Shown: piece after piece, positions 26,095 to 34,975 of the stretch | How positions within the stretch are numbered: position 1 is the first letter of the stretch | Layout of the letters: each line of letters begins with the position of its first letter | Assembly: GCF_004348425.1 (NCBI RefSeq) | Contig: NZ_SMKK01000061.1 | Location: forward strand, 1-42,459 | Origin: Actinomadura sp. 7K507 | Lineage (GTDB): Bacteria > Actinomycetota > Actinomycetes > Streptosporangiales > Streptosporangiaceae | Length of the DNA stretch: 42,459 bases | Reading direction: 5' to 3' | The notes under the pieces: model-generated | Database searches by the model: none | What the model was told of the DNA's origin: nothing | The model's input: only the letters and a program-made list of their open reading frames with translations | Program-made: the position numbers and the translations under genes

Positions 26095-27516
26095 GTGAGT
26101 CAGGTATCCGAGCCGTCCGACTACCGGGACGCCGTCGCAGCGATCATGGCACGCGGAGTCGAGTGGGAGATCGACCCGACGCTCGACCGGATCCGCGATC
26201 TGGTCGACGTCCTGGGCGAGCCGCACCGCGCGTACCCGGTGATCCACATCGCCGGGACCAACGGCAAGACCAGCACCGCCCGGCTCATCGAGTCCGTGCT
26301 GCGCGAGCGCGGCCTGCGCACCGGGATGTTCACCAGCCCGGAGATGAACACGCTGCGGGAGCGGATCGCGATCGACGGGGAGCCGCTCAGCGAGGAACGC
26401 TTCACCGAGGCGTTCCAGGAGGTGCTGCCCTTCGTCCAGCTGGTCGACGGGAAGCACCCGGCGGGCCTGTCGTTCTTCGAGGTCCTGACCGCGATGGCGT
26501 TCGCGTCGTTCGCGGACGCGCCGGTCGACGTTGCCGTGGTCGAAGCCGGCATGGGCGGCGTGTGGGACGCCACGAACGTGGCGGACGGCGCCGTCGCCGT
26601 GATCACCCCGATCGGCCTGGACCACACCCGCTACCTCGGCGACACGGTGGAGGAGATCGCCGGGGAGAAGGCGGGGATCATCAAGCCGCAGTCGGTCGCG
26701 GTGCTGTCGCAGCAGCCGGTCGAGGCGGCCGAGGTGCTGCTGCGGCGCGTCGTGGAGCTCGGCGCCGCGGCGGCCCGCGAGGGCGTCGAGTACGGCGTGC
26801 TGAGCCGCGACGTCGCCGTGGGCGGCCAGCTGCTGCGCCTCCAGGGCCTGCACGGCGTCTACGACGAGATCTACCTCCCGCTGTTCGGCGAGCACCAGGC
26901 GAGCAACGCCGCGACGGCCCTCGCCGCCGTCGAGGCGTTCGCGAGCGGCGCCCCGAGCAGGGGAGAGGCGAACCTGGAGGCCGCGACCCGCATCGCGCCC
27001 GGTGAGTCCTACCTCGGCGGCGAGGAGGGCCAGCTCGACCCGGCGCTGGTGCGCAGCGGGTTCGCCAAGTCGGCCTCGCCGGGACGGCTCGAAGTCGCCC
27101 GCACCGGCCCGACCGTCCTGCTGGACTCGGCGCACAACCCGGCCGGGACGGCCGCGACCGTCGCCACGATCACCGAGTCGTTCGGCTTCACCCGGCTCGT
27201 CGGCGTCCTCGCCATCGCCGCGGACAAGGACGTGGCGGGCGTCCTCGACCAGCTCGAACCCGTCCTGGCCGAGCTGGTGGTGACCCGCAACTCCTCGCCG
27301 CGCTCGATGCCGCCGGAGGAGCTCGCCGAGCTGGCCGGGAGCATCTTCGGCCCGGAGCGGGTCCATCTGTCGGAGCGCCTGGACGACGCGATCGACCGGG
27401 CGATCGGCCTCGCCGAGGAGACCGGGGAGTACCAGGGCGCCGGCGTCCTGATCACCGGCTCGGTGGTCACCGCCGGCGACGCCAGGACGCTCCTGCGCGT
27501 GGCGGAAGGACGGTGA
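26095..27516 (+). CDS. folC: Bifunctional dihydrofolate synthase / folylpolyglutamate synthase
   Basis: 473 residues from GTG 26095. The ATP-binding loop GTNGKTS is at 54-60. FolC blocks follow: RTGMFTSPEMNTLRERI, VVEAGMGGVWDATNV, VITPIGLDHTRYLGDTVEEI with GEKAGIIK, and the C-terminal LLDSAHNPAGTAAT. It adds glutamate to dihydropteroate and to reduced folates. Length and motif order are typical. Its stop overlaps the start of the DUF4233 gene by 4 nt (GTGA), a coupling conserved in actinobacteria. A divergent FolC-like gene shares its promoter region. Confidence 0.97.
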   Translation: MSQVSEPSDYRDAVAAIMARGVEWEIDPTLDRIRDLVDVLGEPHRAYPVIHIAGTNGKTSTARLIESVLRERGLRTGMFTSPEMNTLRERIAIDGEPLSEERFTEAFQEVLPFVQLVDGKHPAGLSFFEVLTAMAFASFADAPVDVAVVEAGMGGVWDATNVADGAVAVITPIGLDHTRYLGDTVEEIAGEKAGIIKPQSVAVLSQQPVEAAEVLLRRVVELGAAAAREGVEYGVLSRDVAVGGQLLRLQGLHGVYDEIYLPLFGEHQASNAATALAAVEAFASGAPSRGEANLEAATRIAPGESYLGGEEGQLDPALVRSGFAKSASPGRLEVARTGPTVLLDSAHNPAGTAATVATITESFGFTRLVGVLAIAADKDVAGVLDQLEPVLAELVVTRNSSPRSMPPEELAELAGSIFGPERVHLSERLDDAIDRAIGLAEETGEYQGAGVLITGSVVTAGDARTLLRVAEGR

Positions 27517-27869
27517 CGGCGGGCGTGCGCACCGGGACCGCGCCGAACCCGGCACGGAGGCTGTTCGCGGCCGTGCTGGCGTGTGAGGCCATCGTGATCG
27601 CGCTCGCGATCCCGGTGGCGGTGACCGTGCTGGACGTGGACGGCGCCACCGCGGGGGCGGTGTGCGGGGGACTGGCCGTCGCCTGCGTGCTGCTCGCGGG
27701 ACTGCTGCGCTTCCCGTGGTCGGTCGCGGCCGGGAGCGTCCTGCAGGTGCTGATCATCGCGACCGGGTTCATGGTGCCGGCCATGTTCTTCCTCGGTGCC
27801 GTTTTCGGGGCGCTTTGGGCGACGGCCATTTGGCTGGGACGCAAGGCGGCGGCCGCTCAGGCGCGCTAG
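27513..27869 (+). CDS. DUF4233 membrane protein
   Basis: 118 residues with four hydrophobic segments (AAVLACEAIVIALAIPVAV, AGAVCGGLAVACVLLAGLL, SVAAGSVLQVLIIATGFMV, AMFFLGAVFGALWATAIWL). This is the small integral membrane family DUF4233, almost always encoded directly after folC in actinobacteria. Function unknown. The GTG start overlaps the folC stop, so it is translationally coupled. Confidence 0.9.
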   Translation: MTAGVRTGTAPNPARRLFAAVLACEAIVIALAIPVAVTVLDVDGATAGAVCGGLAVACVLLAGLLRFPWSVAAGSVLQVLIIATGFMVPAMFFLGAVFGALWATAIWLGRKAAAAQAR

Positions 27870-27956
27870 ATTCGCGGGGGATGGAGACCCTTTCATCCGC
27901 CGTTCCGGCAATTCGAATTATTCCGCTAATTCCGACATCCTTCCCTTTTGGGAAAA

Positions 27957-29573
27957 GTGCGTCCGGTGGATGACGACCCTGCGAAGGAGCAGGCCCTGTC
28001 CACGAACGCCCAGTCCACGGATGCCCAGTCCGCGAACACGCAGCTGACGAACGCGCAGCCCGCGGACACACAGCCGACGAACTCACGGTCCGCGAATGCG
28101 GAGCCGGTGAACGCAGGGCCCGCCGACGCGCGGTTCACCGGCGCGCGACCCCCGGACGACCTGTCCGGGAACGCGCGCGCCGCCCCGGAATCGCCCGCCG
28201 GGAATCCGGAGGCCGGGGCGCGGCGGAGGCTCGCCGCGCTCGGCGCCGTGCTCATGGTGTTCACCGCGCTGCCCGCGGCCGTCCTGGTGGTTCCCGACGC
28301 CGCCTTCAACGTCGTGCCCGCCGCGGCGAGCGCCCTCGGACTCGGCGGCGGCGAGATCGCCGTCCTGCTGCACGCCACGGGGCTCTCCCTGCCCGCGCTC
28401 GTGGTCACCGCTCCGCTCGCCGCCGTGGTCGCTCGCCGCCTCCCCGCCTGGGCGGTCCTCGTCACCGGCCTGGCGGTCCTGCTGGCCGGTCTGGTCGCGG
28501 CGGGGTTCGCCCACTCGGTGTCCGCGGTCGCGGCGGTCCGGGCGGCGCAGGGCGTGGGCGCGGGCATCGTGCTTCCCGCCTCCCTCGTCCTGGTGTGGGA
28601 GCGCGGAAGCCGCGTCCTGGCCGCGGTCTGGGCGGGTCTCCTCGCGGGCACGCTGATCCTCGCCATGCCGTTCGCGCTGAGCGCCGTCCCCATTCCCGCC
28701 GAGGGGACTGCCGCCCCGGACTGGCGTGCCGCACTCACGCCCTTCCCCTGGCCCGCCGCGGCCGCCGCCGTCGCCGCGTTCGCCTTCCCGCTCCTGCGCG
28801 GGCGCCGCCCCTGGGCGCTGCCCGCCGCCCGGCACGCCGAACGCGGCCGGCTGCTCCTCTCGTTCGTCCCGGCGGCCGGGTTCGCGTTCCTCGCCGTCGT
28901 CGCCGCCCACGACTGGTCGCCCGGCGCCCGGCTCATCGTGGCCGGGGCGGCGCTTCCCACACTGGCCGGCCTCGCCCTGGCCGGCGACCGGGACGCGGCG
29001 GCGGGCAGCCCGTTCGGCTGCTCGATCGTCATGATCGCCGTCGGCCTGCTCTGCCATCCGGTCGCCGCGCCGCTGGCCGGGCTCGCCTCCGCCGCCGCCC
29101 ACGTCCGCGAGGGCGCCGGCCCGCCGCTGCTCCCGTTCGCCGTGGCCGCCGTCGCCGCGCTCGCAGGGGCGCTCGCCTCGACCCGGGCCGCGGCGCGCTC
29201 GGCCGTCCCGGCCGGATCCTGCCTGATGACCGCGGGCGTGCTGCTCGGCCTCGCCGCCGCCCCCCACGACCGCTGGACGCTCCTCCTGCCGCTCGTGCCG
29301 CTCGGCGCCGGCGCCGGGCTGGCCCTCGCCGCCTCCCTGCGCGACGCGGGCGTCGGTGCCGCGCTCTTCGGCCTGTCGCTGTGCTTCCCGGCTCTGCTGA
29401 CCGGGCAGCTCCTCGTCCTGTCGCTGCAGGCGTCCTGGCTGGAACGGCTCCGGCCGGCGACCGGGCCGCAGCAGGCCGGCGCGCTGCTCGACGCCTACCA
29501 GGTGTGGCTCGTGGTCGCCGCGGTGGCGGCCGCGCTCCTCGCCTCCGCCACCGCACGCGTCCGGGCCCGGTAG
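27957..29573 (+). CDS. MFS-like multi-pass transporter with pentapeptide-repeat N-terminus
   Basis: About 538 residues. Residues 1-80 are hydrophilic, with ten tandem pentads of the form [TA][ND][AT]Q[SP]. About 13 hydrophobic segments follow to the C-terminus, for example [39 protein letters not shown] matches the motif C/TM5 region of MFS drug/proton antiporters. Charged family motifs are sparse, so the assignment to MFS is moderate and the substrate unknown. The start is uncertain: TTG 27948, GTG 27957 and GTG 27966 are all in frame, and GTG 27957 follows GGGAAAA. The AT-rich patch at 27911-27935 may be its promoter. It interrupts the usual folC-DUF4233-ndk order. Confidence 0.75.
   Translation: MRPVDDDPAKEQALSTNAQSTDAQSANTQLTNAQPADTQPTNSRSANAEPVNAGPADARFTGARPPDDLSGNARAAPESPAGNPEAGARRRLAALGAVLMVFTALPAAVLVVPDAAFNVVPAAASALGLGGGEIAVLLHATGLSLPALVVTAPLAAVVARRLPAWAVLVTGLAVLLAGLVAAGFAHSVSAVAAVRAAQGVGAGIVLPASLVLVWERGSRVLAAVWAGLLAGTLILAMPFALSAVPIPAEGTAAPDWRAALTPFPWPAAAAAVAAFAFPLLRGRRPWALPAARHAERGRLLLSFVPAAGFAFLAVVAAHDWSPGARLIVAGAALPTLAGLALAGDRDAAAGSPFGCSIVMIAVGLLCHPVAAPLAGLASAAAHVREGAGPPLLPFAVAAVAALAGALASTRAAARSAVPAGSCLMTAGVLLGLAAAPHDRWTLLLPLVPLGAGAGLALAASLRDAGVGAALFGLSLCFPALLTGQLLVLSLQASWLERLRPATGPQQAGALLDAYQVWLVVAAVAAALLASATARVRAR
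28002..28151 (+). repeat. Tandem 15-nt repeat encoding pentapeptides
   Basis: Ten consecutive 15-nt units encode [45 protein letters not shown] and TGARP. The early units are best conserved and later ones decay. The repeat lies at the hydrophilic N-terminus of the transporter. Confidence 0.8.
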
Positions 29574-29576
29574 GAT
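29571..29576 (+). promoter_or_regulatory. Candidate ndk -10 hexamer
   Basis: TAGGAT overlaps the TAG stop of the upstream transporter gene and lies 41 nt before the ndk GTG. It leaves a short leader carrying AAGGAGA. Confidence 0.45.
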
Positions 29577-29617
29577 TCGCGCGCCGCACACATCCGAATT
29601 CCCAAGGAGAACCACCC

Positions 29618-30028
29618 GTGTCCGAGCGCACTCTCGTCCTTGTCAAGCCCGACGGCGTCCGCCGCGGCGTCATCGGTGAGGTCATCTCCCGCATCGAGCG
29701 CAAGGGCCTGACGCTCGCCGCGATGGAACTGCGCACCCTCGCCCGGGAAACGGCGGAGTCCCACTACGAGGAGCACGCCGGCAAGCCGTTCTTCGGCGAC
29801 CTGGTCGAATTCATCACCGGCGGCCCGCTCGTCGCCATGGTCGTCGAGGGCCCGCGCGCCATCGAGGCGTTCCGCTCGCTGGCCGGAGCCACCGATCCGG
29901 TGAGCGCGTCGCCCGGCACCATCCGCGGCGACTTCGCCCTGGAGATCGGTGAGAACATCGTCCACGGCTCGGACTCCACCTACTCCGCCGACCGCGAGAT
30001 CAAGCTCTTCTTCCCCGAACTGGGCTGA
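29618..30028 (+). CDS. ndk: Nucleoside diphosphate kinase
   Basis: 136 residues from GTG 29618, with AAGGAGA just upstream. The sequence shows the ATP/NDP fold ([14 protein letters not shown]), Kpn-loop region and the active-site NIVHGSDS with phospho-accepting His116. It transfers the gamma-phosphate from ATP to NDPs, balancing (d)NTP pools. Length is canonical. Its place before mreB is conserved in actinobacteria. Confidence 0.98.
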   Translation: MSERTLVLVKPDGVRRGVIGEVISRIERKGLTLAAMELRTLARETAESHYEEHAGKPFFGDLVEFITGGPLVAMVVEGPRAIEAFRSLAGATDPVSASPGTIRGDFALEIGENIVHGSDSTYSADREIKLFFPELG

Positions 30029-30035
30029 GTTCGTC

Positions 30036-30063
30036 CTGGCCCGGGGGGCGACCCCTGGGCCAG
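30036..30063 (+). terminator. First terminator-like hairpin after ndk
   Basis: CTGGCCC (30036-30042) and GGGCCAG (30057-30063), with additional G/C pairing inside, are followed closely by TTCTTTTT (30067-30074). A T run of this length is rare in this GC range. The 3' arm shares bases with the hairpin described next, so both cannot form at once. Confidence 0.65.
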
Positions 30064-30105
30064 CACTTCTTTTTAGCTGCCCGAGCAGGTCAGGGGTCGT
30101 TTTTT
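30049..30105 (+). terminator. Second, mutually exclusive hairpin with T6 tract
   Basis: CGACCCCTG (30049-30057) pairs perfectly with CAGGGGTCG (30091-30099), followed by TTTTTT (30100-30105). A small CTGC-CCGA-GCAG hairpin lies in its loop. It uses bases in the loop and the first 3'-arm base of the preceding hairpin. The two are alternatives, as in attenuators, or simply a double terminator. Confidence 0.6.
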
Positions 30106-30153
30106 GGGCGACGCGCGGCGGCTGGGTTACTGCCCGCGGACGTGAGTGCACGT

Positions 30154-30176
30154 TACGATGGACGCGCCGCTATATA
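30154..30176 (+). promoter_or_regulatory. mreB promoter candidates
   Basis: Two -10-like hexamers, TACGAT (30154-30159) and TATATA (30171-30176), lie downstream of the double terminator. The second would give a leader of about 28 nt before ATG 30211. No convincing -35 was found for either. Confidence 0.45.
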
Positions 30177-30210
30177 CACGCCCGTCAAGCATGAAGGGCT
30201 CCCTTTCTTC

Positions 30211-31245
30211 ATGGGTAACAAGTTGTCGTTCCTTGGCCGTGACATGGCGGTCGATCTTGGTACTGCCAACACCCTGGTGTACGTGCGCGGGCGTGGCATC
30301 GTCCTCAACGAACCGTCCGTGGTGGCGATCAACACCAACACCGGCAAGATCGTCGCAGTGGGCATCGAGGCGAAGCGGATGATCGGCCGCACGCCGGGGA
30401 ACATCGTCGCGGTCCGCCCGCTCAAGGACGGCGTCATCGCGGACTTCGACGTCACCGAGCGGATGCTGCGCTACTTCATCCAGAAGGTCCACAAGCGCCG
30501 GCACTTCGCCAAACCGCGGATCGTGGTCGCCGTGCCGAGCGGGATCACCGGTGTGGAGCAGCGCGCGGTGAAGGAGGCCGGCTACCAGGCGGGCGCCCGC
30601 CGCGTCTACATCATCGAGGAGCCGATGGCCGCCGCGATCGGCGCCGGGCTGCCCGTCTACGAGCCGACCGGCAACATGGTCGTCGACATAGGAGGCGGCA
30701 CCACCGAGGTCGCGATCATCTCCCTCGGCGGCATCGTCACCAGCCAGTCGGTCCGCGTCGGCGGCGACGAACTCGACCAGGCGGTGATCTCCTTCTCCAA
30801 GAAGGAGTACTCGCTGATGCTCGGGGAACGTACCGCCGAAGAGATCAAGATGGCGATCGGGTCGGCCTATCCCGGCGGCGAAGAGGAGCCGCACGCCGAG
30901 ATCCGGGGCCGCGACCTGGTGAGCGGGTTGCCGAAGACCGTCGTGATCTCCGCCGAGGAGGTCCGGCGCGCCATCGAGGAGCCGGTCAACGCCGTGGTGG
31001 ACGCGGTGAAGACGACGCTCGACAAGTGCCCGCCGGAGCTGTCCGGCGACATCATGGACCGCGGGATAGCTCTCACCGGCGGTGGCGCGTTGCTGAAGAA
31101 CCTCGACGAGCGGCTGCGCGAGGAGACCGGGATGCCGATCCACCTCGTGGACAACCCGCTCGACTCGGTGGTGCTCGGCACCGGCAAGTGCGTGGAGGAC
31201 TTCGAGGAGCTCCGGCAGGTACTGGTGCCGGAGCCGCGGCACTGA
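30211..31245 (+). CDS. mreB: Rod-shape determining protein MreB
   Basis: 344 residues from ATG 30211 ([17 protein letters not shown]). Actin-fold signatures: phosphate 1 [13 protein letters not shown], phosphate 2 [13 protein letters not shown] and adenosine motif [13 protein letters not shown]. It polymerises at the membrane; in hyphal actinomycetes it functions mainly in spore-wall and cell-wall integrity. An in-frame start at 30142 is rejected because it would overlap the candidate promoter. The leader holds the TATATA -10. First gene of mreB-mreC-mreD-mrdA-rodA, with 52 bp to mreC. Confidence 0.98.
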   Translation: MGNKLSFLGRDMAVDLGTANTLVYVRGRGIVLNEPSVVAINTNTGKIVAVGIEAKRMIGRTPGNIVAVRPLKDGVIADFDVTERMLRYFIQKVHKRRHFAKPRIVVAVPSGITGVEQRAVKEAGYQAGARRVYIIEEPMAAAIGAGLPVYEPTGNMVVDIGGGTTEVAIISLGGIVTSQSVRVGGDELDQAVISFSKKEYSLMLGERTAEEIKMAIGSAYPGGEEEPHAEIRGRDLVSGLPKTVVISAEEVRRAIEEPVNAVVDAVKTTLDKCPPELSGDIMDRGIALTGGGALLKNLDERLREETGMPIHLVDNPLDSVVLGTGKCVEDFEELRQVLVPEPRH

Positions 31246-31256
31246 ACACCCCCCGA

Positions 31257-31281
31257 CGGACTAGGACCTGGCGGACTAGGA
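31257..31281 (+). repeat. Direct repeat CGGACTAGGA in mreB-mreC gap
   Basis: CGGACTAGGA occurs at 31257-31266 and 31272-31281, 15 bp apart. It contains the tetramer CTAG, normally rare in actinomycetes. It could be a regulator site on one face of the helix, a slippage product or chance. Confidence 0.4.
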
Positions 31282-31297
31282 AACGGGAGGTCGGTGC

Positions 31298-32305
31298 GTG
31301 AAGGACACCCGGCGCACCCGCGTGGTCCTCGGCGCGCTGCTCGTCGTGGCGCTCGCGATGATCACCATTGACTACCGCGGCGGGGACGACTCCCCGCTGC
31401 GCGGCCTGCGCGGCGTCGGCGCGGCGGTGTTCGGCCCCGTGGAGCGGGCGTCGGCGTCCGTCGTGCGGCCGGTGAGCGACACCGTCGCGGCGATCGGCGA
31501 CGCGCCCGGCCAGCAGCGCCGCGCCGACCGGCTCCAGCGGCAGAACCAGAAGCTGCGCGAGCAGCTGCGCGTCGCCGGCCTCGACAAGGACCGGTCCGCG
31601 CAGCTCCAGCGGCTGCTCGGCACCGCCGGGATGGGCGGCTACAAGATCCTCGCCGCTCAGGTGATCTCCGCGGGGCAGGGCTTCGAGGACACCGTCACGA
31701 TCGACGTGGGCAGCGGCAGCGGCATCAGGTCCGACATGACCGTGATCAGCGCGGACGGCCTCGTCGGCCGCGTCACCCGCGTCGGGCCCGCGACGGCGAC
31801 CGTGCTGCTCGCCACCGACCAGACGTCGTCGGTCGGGTCCCGCCTGGAGGCCTCCAAGGAGATCGGGATCGTCCAGGGCGGCGGGCGCCGCGGCCTCGGC
31901 GGGCGGGGCGCGACACCGCTGCGCTTCCAGCTCCTGGACGCCGCCGCGCCGATCCACGTCGGCCAGCGCATCGTCACGCTCGGATCGCAGGGCCAGCGGC
32001 CGTACGTCGCGGGCGTCCCGATCGGCGTGGTCGAGCGGATCCAGCAGGCCGGCGGCGGCCTGACCCGCACCGCCTACGTCCGGCCGTTCGTGCGTTTCAC
32101 CAGCCTGGACGTCGTCGCCGTCGTGGTCGCACCGCCCAAGAAGAACCCCCGGGACTCGGTCCTGCCCCCGAAGCCGAAGCCGGCCGCCACACCGAGCGCG
32201 AGCCCCTCCGCGAGCCCGTCCGGGAGCCCGTCGCCGGACGGCGGCCGGGAGGGACGGCCGAGCGGCTCGCCGAGCCCGTCCACAGAACCGAACGCGGGGG
32301 ACTGA
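31298..32305 (+). CDS. mreC: Rod-shape determining protein MreC
   Basis: 335 residues from GTG 31298, with GGGAGG upstream. One N-terminal helix (about 8-25) is followed by a coiled coil (about 75-105; RRADRLQRQNQKLREQLRVA). Beta-rich MreC domains come next (AAQVISAGQGFEDTVTIDVG, DGLVGRVTRVGPATATVLLA). The C-terminal 50 residues are Pro/Ser-rich (SASPSASPSGSPSP), a low-complexity tail common in actinobacterial MreC. It links MreB to the PBP2-RodA elongation machinery. One base separates it from mreD. Confidence 0.97.
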   Translation: MKDTRRTRVVLGALLVVALAMITIDYRGGDDSPLRGLRGVGAAVFGPVERASASVVRPVSDTVAAIGDAPGQQRRADRLQRQNQKLREQLRVAGLDKDRSAQLQRLLGTAGMGGYKILAAQVISAGQGFEDTVTIDVGSGSGIRSDMTVISADGLVGRVTRVGPATATVLLATDQTSSVGSRLEASKEIGIVQGGGRRGLGGRGATPLRFQLLDAAAPIHVGQRIVTLGSQGQRPYVAGVPIGVVERIQQAGGGLTRTAYVRPFVRFTSLDVVAVVVAPPKKNPRDSVLPPKPKPAATPSASPSASPSGSPSPDGGREGRPSGSPSPSTEPNAGD

Positions 32306-32306
32306 C

Positions 32307-32906
32307 GTGCTGAACCCACCCGAGGCGTCGCCGGCCGGCCGCACCGTGGTGACCGCGGTGGTGATCGTGGTGACGCTGATCCTGCAGGTGTCGGTCGCGA
32401 ACCGGCTGCCGCTGCCCGGCGGCGTCCAGCCCGACCTGGTGCTGCTGGCCGTCGTGGCGCTGGCGCTCGTCGCGGGGTCGATGACCGGGATGGTCACCGG
32501 CTTCCTGGCCGGCCTCGCCGCCGACATCGTCCCGCCCGCCGACCACACCCTCGGCCGGTACGCGCTCGTCTACTGCCTCATCGGCTACCTGTGCGGCGTC
32601 GCGTCCGCCGAGATGGACCGGCAGTCGGCCGTGCCGTTCTTCGCCGTCGCCGCCGGTGCCCTCGCCGGGACCGTCCTGTACGCCGGGACGGGAATGATCC
32701 TCAGCGACCCGCGCGCCGAATGGGCCACCGTCTCGAGCATGGTGCCGCTGCAGGTCCTCTACACGGTCATCGCGAGCCCGTTCATCGTGTGGGCGGTGCT
32801 GCGCGTCACGCGGCGCTACGAACGCGCCGAGCGGTCGAGGGGGGACAGCCTCTCGGTGCCCGCCGCCCGCTACCGCGCGATGTCGGGCCGGGGTGGGAGC
32901 CTGTGA
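32307..32906 (+). CDS. mreD: Rod-shape determining protein MreD
   Basis: 199 residues with about five transmembrane helices (for example VVTAVVIVVTLILQVSVANR, AVVALALVAGSMTGMVTGFL and PFFAVAAGALAGTVLYAG). PDLVLLAVVALALVAGS and the DIVPP region after the second segment fit MreD. A hydrophilic basic tail of about 30 residues ends the protein. Start GTG 32307, 1 bp after the mreC stop; it overlaps mrdA by 4 nt (GTGA). Confidence 0.95.
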   Translation: MLNPPEASPAGRTVVTAVVIVVTLILQVSVANRLPLPGGVQPDLVLLAVVALALVAGSMTGMVTGFLAGLAADIVPPADHTLGRYALVYCLIGYLCGVASAEMDRQSAVPFFAVAAGALAGTVLYAGTGMILSDPRAEWATVSSMVPLQVLYTVIASPFIVWAVLRVTRRYERAERSRGDSLSVPAARYRAMSGRGGSL

Positions 32907-34975
32907 ACCCCCGGACCCACTTCCGCCTCGTCGTCCTGTACGTGACGGTCGGCGCGCTGCTGCTCGTCCTGATCGGACGCATGTGGACGCTGCAGATCCT
33001 GGAGGGCGAGCGCTACGGGAAGATCGCCGCCGAGAACCGCATGCGCGAGATCGTCGTCCCCGCCGTCCGCGGCTCGATCCTGGACGACCGCGGCCGGCCG
33101 CTCGTCCACAACCGCAGCGCGCTCGTCGTGTCGGTGAACCGCACCACGCTGTCGCGGCAGGACGACGGCGGCGAGGCCGTCCTGAAGCGGTTGTCGAAGG
33201 TGCTCGGCACGAGCCACGAGGAGATCTCCAAGCGGATCCGGCTGTGCGGTCCCACCGTCAAGCGGCCCTGCTGGCCCGGCTCCCCGTACCAGCCGATCCC
33301 GGTGGAGAACCGCGTCGACCCCCAGAGCGCCCTGCAGATCATGGAGCGGCAGGAGGACTTCCCCGGCGTCACCGCGCAGATCCAGCCCATCCGGGACTAC
33401 CCGGAGCCGGAGGGCGCGTCCGCCGTGCAGGCTCTCGGCTACCTCCAGCCGGTCACCCAGGAGGAGATGGACGAGCGCGAGGGCCTCAAGGTCACCGGTT
33501 ACAGCGGCGTCGACCTGGTCGGGCGCGCCGGCCTGGAGGCGCAGTACGACAAGGCGCTGCGCGGTGAGCCCGGCTACCGCAGGGTCCTGGTCGACAGCCA
33601 CGGGCGCGTCACCGGCACCGCCGACGAGCAGCCGCCCGTACCCGGCTCCCACCTGGTCACCGGCATCGACGCCGGAGTGCAGGGCGCGGTGGAGAAGGCG
33701 CTGGAGAACGCGATCAAGGGGGCGCGCAAGGGGGGCATGCCGGCCGACGCGGGCGCCGGGGTCGTCATGGACGTGAAGACCGGCCGCATGGTCGCCATGG
33801 CGAGCTACCCGACCTACGACCCGGGCGTCTGGACCGGCGGGATCACCCAGGAGAAGTACGAAGCGCTGCTCGGCAAGAAGAACGGCGAGCCGCTGATCTC
33901 CCGGGTCACCCAGGGGCAGTTCGCGCCCGCCTCGACGTTCAAGGTCTCCTCCGTCGCGGCCGCCGTGCGGGACGGGGCCGACCTGGACGGCATCTACCCC
34001 TGCCCCGGCTCCTACATGGTCGGCAGCCGCGCGTTCCAGAACTACGGGGGCCAGGGCCACGGCCCGATGACGCTGCACACGGCGCTGGTCAAGTCCTGCG
34101 ACACGATCTTCTACAGGTTCGCCCACCAGTACTGGCAGCGCGACGGCGGGAGGAATCCGAAGGAGAAGCCGAGCGACCCGCTGGTGAAGGGGGCGCGCGA
34201 CTTCGGGTTCGGTTCGCTCACCGGCATCGACCTCCCCAACGAGAGCTCCGGCCGGATCCCCGACCGGGAGTGGAAGAGGAAGTACTGGGAGGAGACCAGG
34301 GAGGCCACCTGCAAGGGGGCCAAGGAAGGCTATCCCGAGGTGGCCAAGACCAACCCGGCGCAGGCCTCCTACATGAGGGCGATCGCGAAGGAGAACTGCA
34401 CCGAGGGCCACGTGTGGCGTGCCGGTGACGCGGCCAACATCTCGATCGGCCAGGGCGACATCGTGGTGACGCCGCTGCAGCTCGTCCGGACCTACGCGGC
34501 GATAGCCAACGGCGGCAAGCTCCTGACGCCGCGGCTCGGCGTGGCGGTGGTGCGGCCGGACGGCAGGGTCGTCCGGGAGATCGAGCCGCCGCCCGCGCAG
34601 AAGGTGCCGTTCGACCCGAAGACCCTGAAGTACATCAAGAAGGCCCTCGCCGAGGTGCCCAAGACGGGCACGGCGGGCGGGGCGTTCGGCGGCTTCGACT
34701 TCAAGCGGGTGGAGGTGGGCGGCAAGACCGGTACCGCGGAGGTCCACGGCAAGGAGGACACCTCCTGGTTCGCCTCGTTCGGCCCGGTGGACGATCCCCG
34801 CTACGCGATCGTCGTGATGGTCTCGCAGGGCGCCGAGGGCGCCAAGACGGCCGCCCCCGCCGTCCGGGAGATCTGGGAGGCGATGTACGGCACCAAGGAC
34901 CGCGAGCCCATCCTCAAGGACGGCGAGCTTCCCACGGACATCCCCAAGATGCCGGGCTCGGGAACGGCGCCGTGA
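32903..34975 (+). CDS. mrdA: Penicillin-binding protein 2 (class B transpeptidase)
   Basis: 690 residues from GTG 32903, overlapping mreD. An N-terminal anchor helix (about 8-27) is followed by a dimerisation/pedestal domain (RGSILDDRGRPLVHNRSALV). The transpeptidase has active-site Ser344 in STFK, SCD at 398-400 (the SxN-like motif with Asp in third place) and KTGT at 608-611. It crosslinks peptidoglycan with RodA during elongation. An insert around 34320-34400 (CKGAKEGYPEVAKTNPAQAS) between SCD and KTGT with two Cys may be specific to the lineage. Length is typical for actinobacterial PBP2. Confidence 0.97.
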   Translation: MNPRTHFRLVVLYVTVGALLLVLIGRMWTLQILEGERYGKIAAENRMREIVVPAVRGSILDDRGRPLVHNRSALVVSVNRTTLSRQDDGGEAVLKRLSKVLGTSHEEISKRIRLCGPTVKRPCWPGSPYQPIPVENRVDPQSALQIMERQEDFPGVTAQIQPIRDYPEPEGASAVQALGYLQPVTQEEMDEREGLKVTGYSGVDLVGRAGLEAQYDKALRGEPGYRRVLVDSHGRVTGTADEQPPVPGSHLVTGIDAGVQGAVEKALENAIKGARKGGMPADAGAGVVMDVKTGRMVAMASYPTYDPGVWTGGITQEKYEALLGKKNGEPLISRVTQGQFAPASTFKVSSVAAAVRDGADLDGIYPCPGSYMVGSRAFQNYGGQGHGPMTLHTALVKSCDTIFYRFAHQYWQRDGGRNPKEKPSDPLVKGARDFGFGSLTGIDLPNESSGRIPDREWKRKYWEETREATCKGAKEGYPEVAKTNPAQASYMRAIAKENCTEGHVWRAGDAANISIGQGDIVVTPLQLVRTYAAIANGGKLLTPRLGVAVVRPDGRVVREIEPPPAQKVPFDPKTLKYIKKALAEVPKTGTAGGAFGGFDFKRVEVGGKTGTAEVHGKEDTSWFASFGPVDDPRYAIVVMVSQGAEGAKTAAPAVREIWEAMYGTKDREPILKDGELPTDIPKMPGSGTAP

